From the NCBI GenBank assembly GCA_937871435.1, contig CALMQM010000101.1, forward strand, positions 89,507-153,506: a stretch of DNA of 64,000 bases, read 5' to 3'. The translations under genes were made by a program, and so were the position numbers. Of the stretch, positions 63,792-64,000 are shown piece by piece; the stretch's first letter is position 1; each line of letters begins with the position of its first letter. The notes beneath the pieces are model-generated. The model made no database searches. It was not told the origin of the DNA and saw only the letters and a list, made by a program, of their open reading frames with translations. This DNA comes from an uncultured Bacteroidota bacterium (GTDB lineage Bacteria > Bacteroidota > Bacteroidia > AKYH767-A > 2013-40CM-41-45).

Positions 63792-64000
63792 ATGAAAACC
63801 AGTTTGCACAAATCTTTCCTGCATAGTTCTGTTGCAATACTATTTCTCATCATTCAGTTAAAATCTGGGAAAGTCCAGGCTCAGTTGTGGCTGGATGTTG
63901 GCGGAGGTGTTAATGGTGTGATTAACGGATCCTATGTTGATTCAGCCACAAATTTATTATATGTTGTTGGAGGCTTTGATTCTGCGGGTGGGGCTCTCGC
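63792..64000 (+). CDS. Secreted repeat protein, N-terminus only
   Basis: An ATG at 63792 opens a frame that continues to the window edge (69 codons). It has a signal peptide (MKTSLHKSFLHSSVAILFLI ... KVQAQ). It then reads LWLDVGGGVNGVINGSYVDSATNLLYVVGGFDSAGG, resembling beta-propeller or delta-60-type repeats found in T9SS cargos. Truncated here, so no sorting domain can be seen. Identity of start is tentative. Confidence 0.65.
   Translation, partial: MKTSLHKSFLHSSVAILFLIIQLKSGKVQAQLWLDVGGGVNGVINGSYVDSATNLLYVVGGFDSAGGAL

Noticed and set aside
1..64000. tRNA or rRNA genes, insertion sequences, prophage, or CRISPR
   Set aside because: Reading intergenic regions on both strands I saw no T-loop-like GTTCRAATC signature, transposase, integrase or spacer array; a tRNAscan or ISfinder run would settle it.

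Overview
The window comes from a member of the Bacteroidota. Secreted proteins carry type IX secretion (T9SS) C-terminal sorting domains (11062-14097, 41299-42786, 60862-62607). There is a TonB-dependent receptor in an operon with LytS/LytTR signalling genes, and families such as DUF4286, DUF1571, DUF2807 and HAAS/PadR are present. Recognisable promoters follow the Bacteroidota pattern (TTTG, about 19-21 nt, TAnnTTTG) and no Shine-Dalgarno rule is evident. The genus cannot be fixed from sequence alone. I found no tRNA, rRNA, CRISPR array, prophage or insertion sequence; this is mostly chromosomal core with lineage-specific accessory genes.

Layout. 1-9.7 kb: end of an FtsX/MacB-type permease, a deacetylase-like lipoprotein whose metal ligands appear lost, mfd, an outer-membrane barrel protein, fbp, serA and a GNAT acetyltransferase. 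9.8-14.1 kb: aspartate kinase, converging on a giant T9SS cargo with 14 tandem 52-residue repeats. 14.4-20.5 kb: a tightly packed minus-strand cluster, serS - TPR protein - DUF4286 - DUF1571/LysM - rsmA - hydroxyacid dehydrogenase. 20.6-25.3 kb: large TPR protein, DUF2461, DUF2807 and hemerythrin-like proteins. 25.6-31.7 kb: a five-gene minus-strand operon of TonB-dependent receptor, multi-span membrane protein, two tandem LytS-type kinases and one LytTR regulator. 31.9-35.7 kb: S41 peptidase, then a coupled OmpR-type two-component pair. 35.9-45.6 kb: SRPBCC protein, rplU-rpmA, esterase, DUF3857-like protein, T9SS propeller-like protein, DUF1801 and a secreted DUF255 thioredoxin-like protein. 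45.8-49.2 kb: pyruvate carboxylase. 49.2-53.8 kb: accessory island of small secreted proteins flanked by two HTH regulators. 54.0-54.1 kb: candidate small RNA on the plus strand. 54.1-58.9 kb: tsaB, a periplasmic adaptor-TolC pair and an orphan kinase-like protein. 59.2-60.7 kb: PadR repressor coupled to a HAAS/GldL-like/GldM-like membrane protein. 60.9-64 kb: T9SS propeller-like protein, AraC regulator and the start of another secreted protein.

How parts fit together. SerA feeds serine synthesis while serS lies in a translation-related cluster with rsmA; rplU-rpmA is the usual ribosomal pair. Fbp and pyruvate carboxylase are both gluconeogenic or anaplerotic. Surface biology dominates the accessory content: three T9SS cargos, a TonB receptor, several TPR or lipoproteins and membrane-linked regulators.

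The most promising candidates for something undescribed are (1) the stand-alone structured RNA at about 53998-54120, with a consensus promoter and an intrinsic terminator; and (2) the PadR-controlled protein at 59534-60742, which appears to join a HAAS domain, two GldL-like transmembrane hairpins lacking the proton-path glutamate, and a GldM-like extracytoplasmic domain. Both are read from sequence by eye and need the searches listed with each finding.
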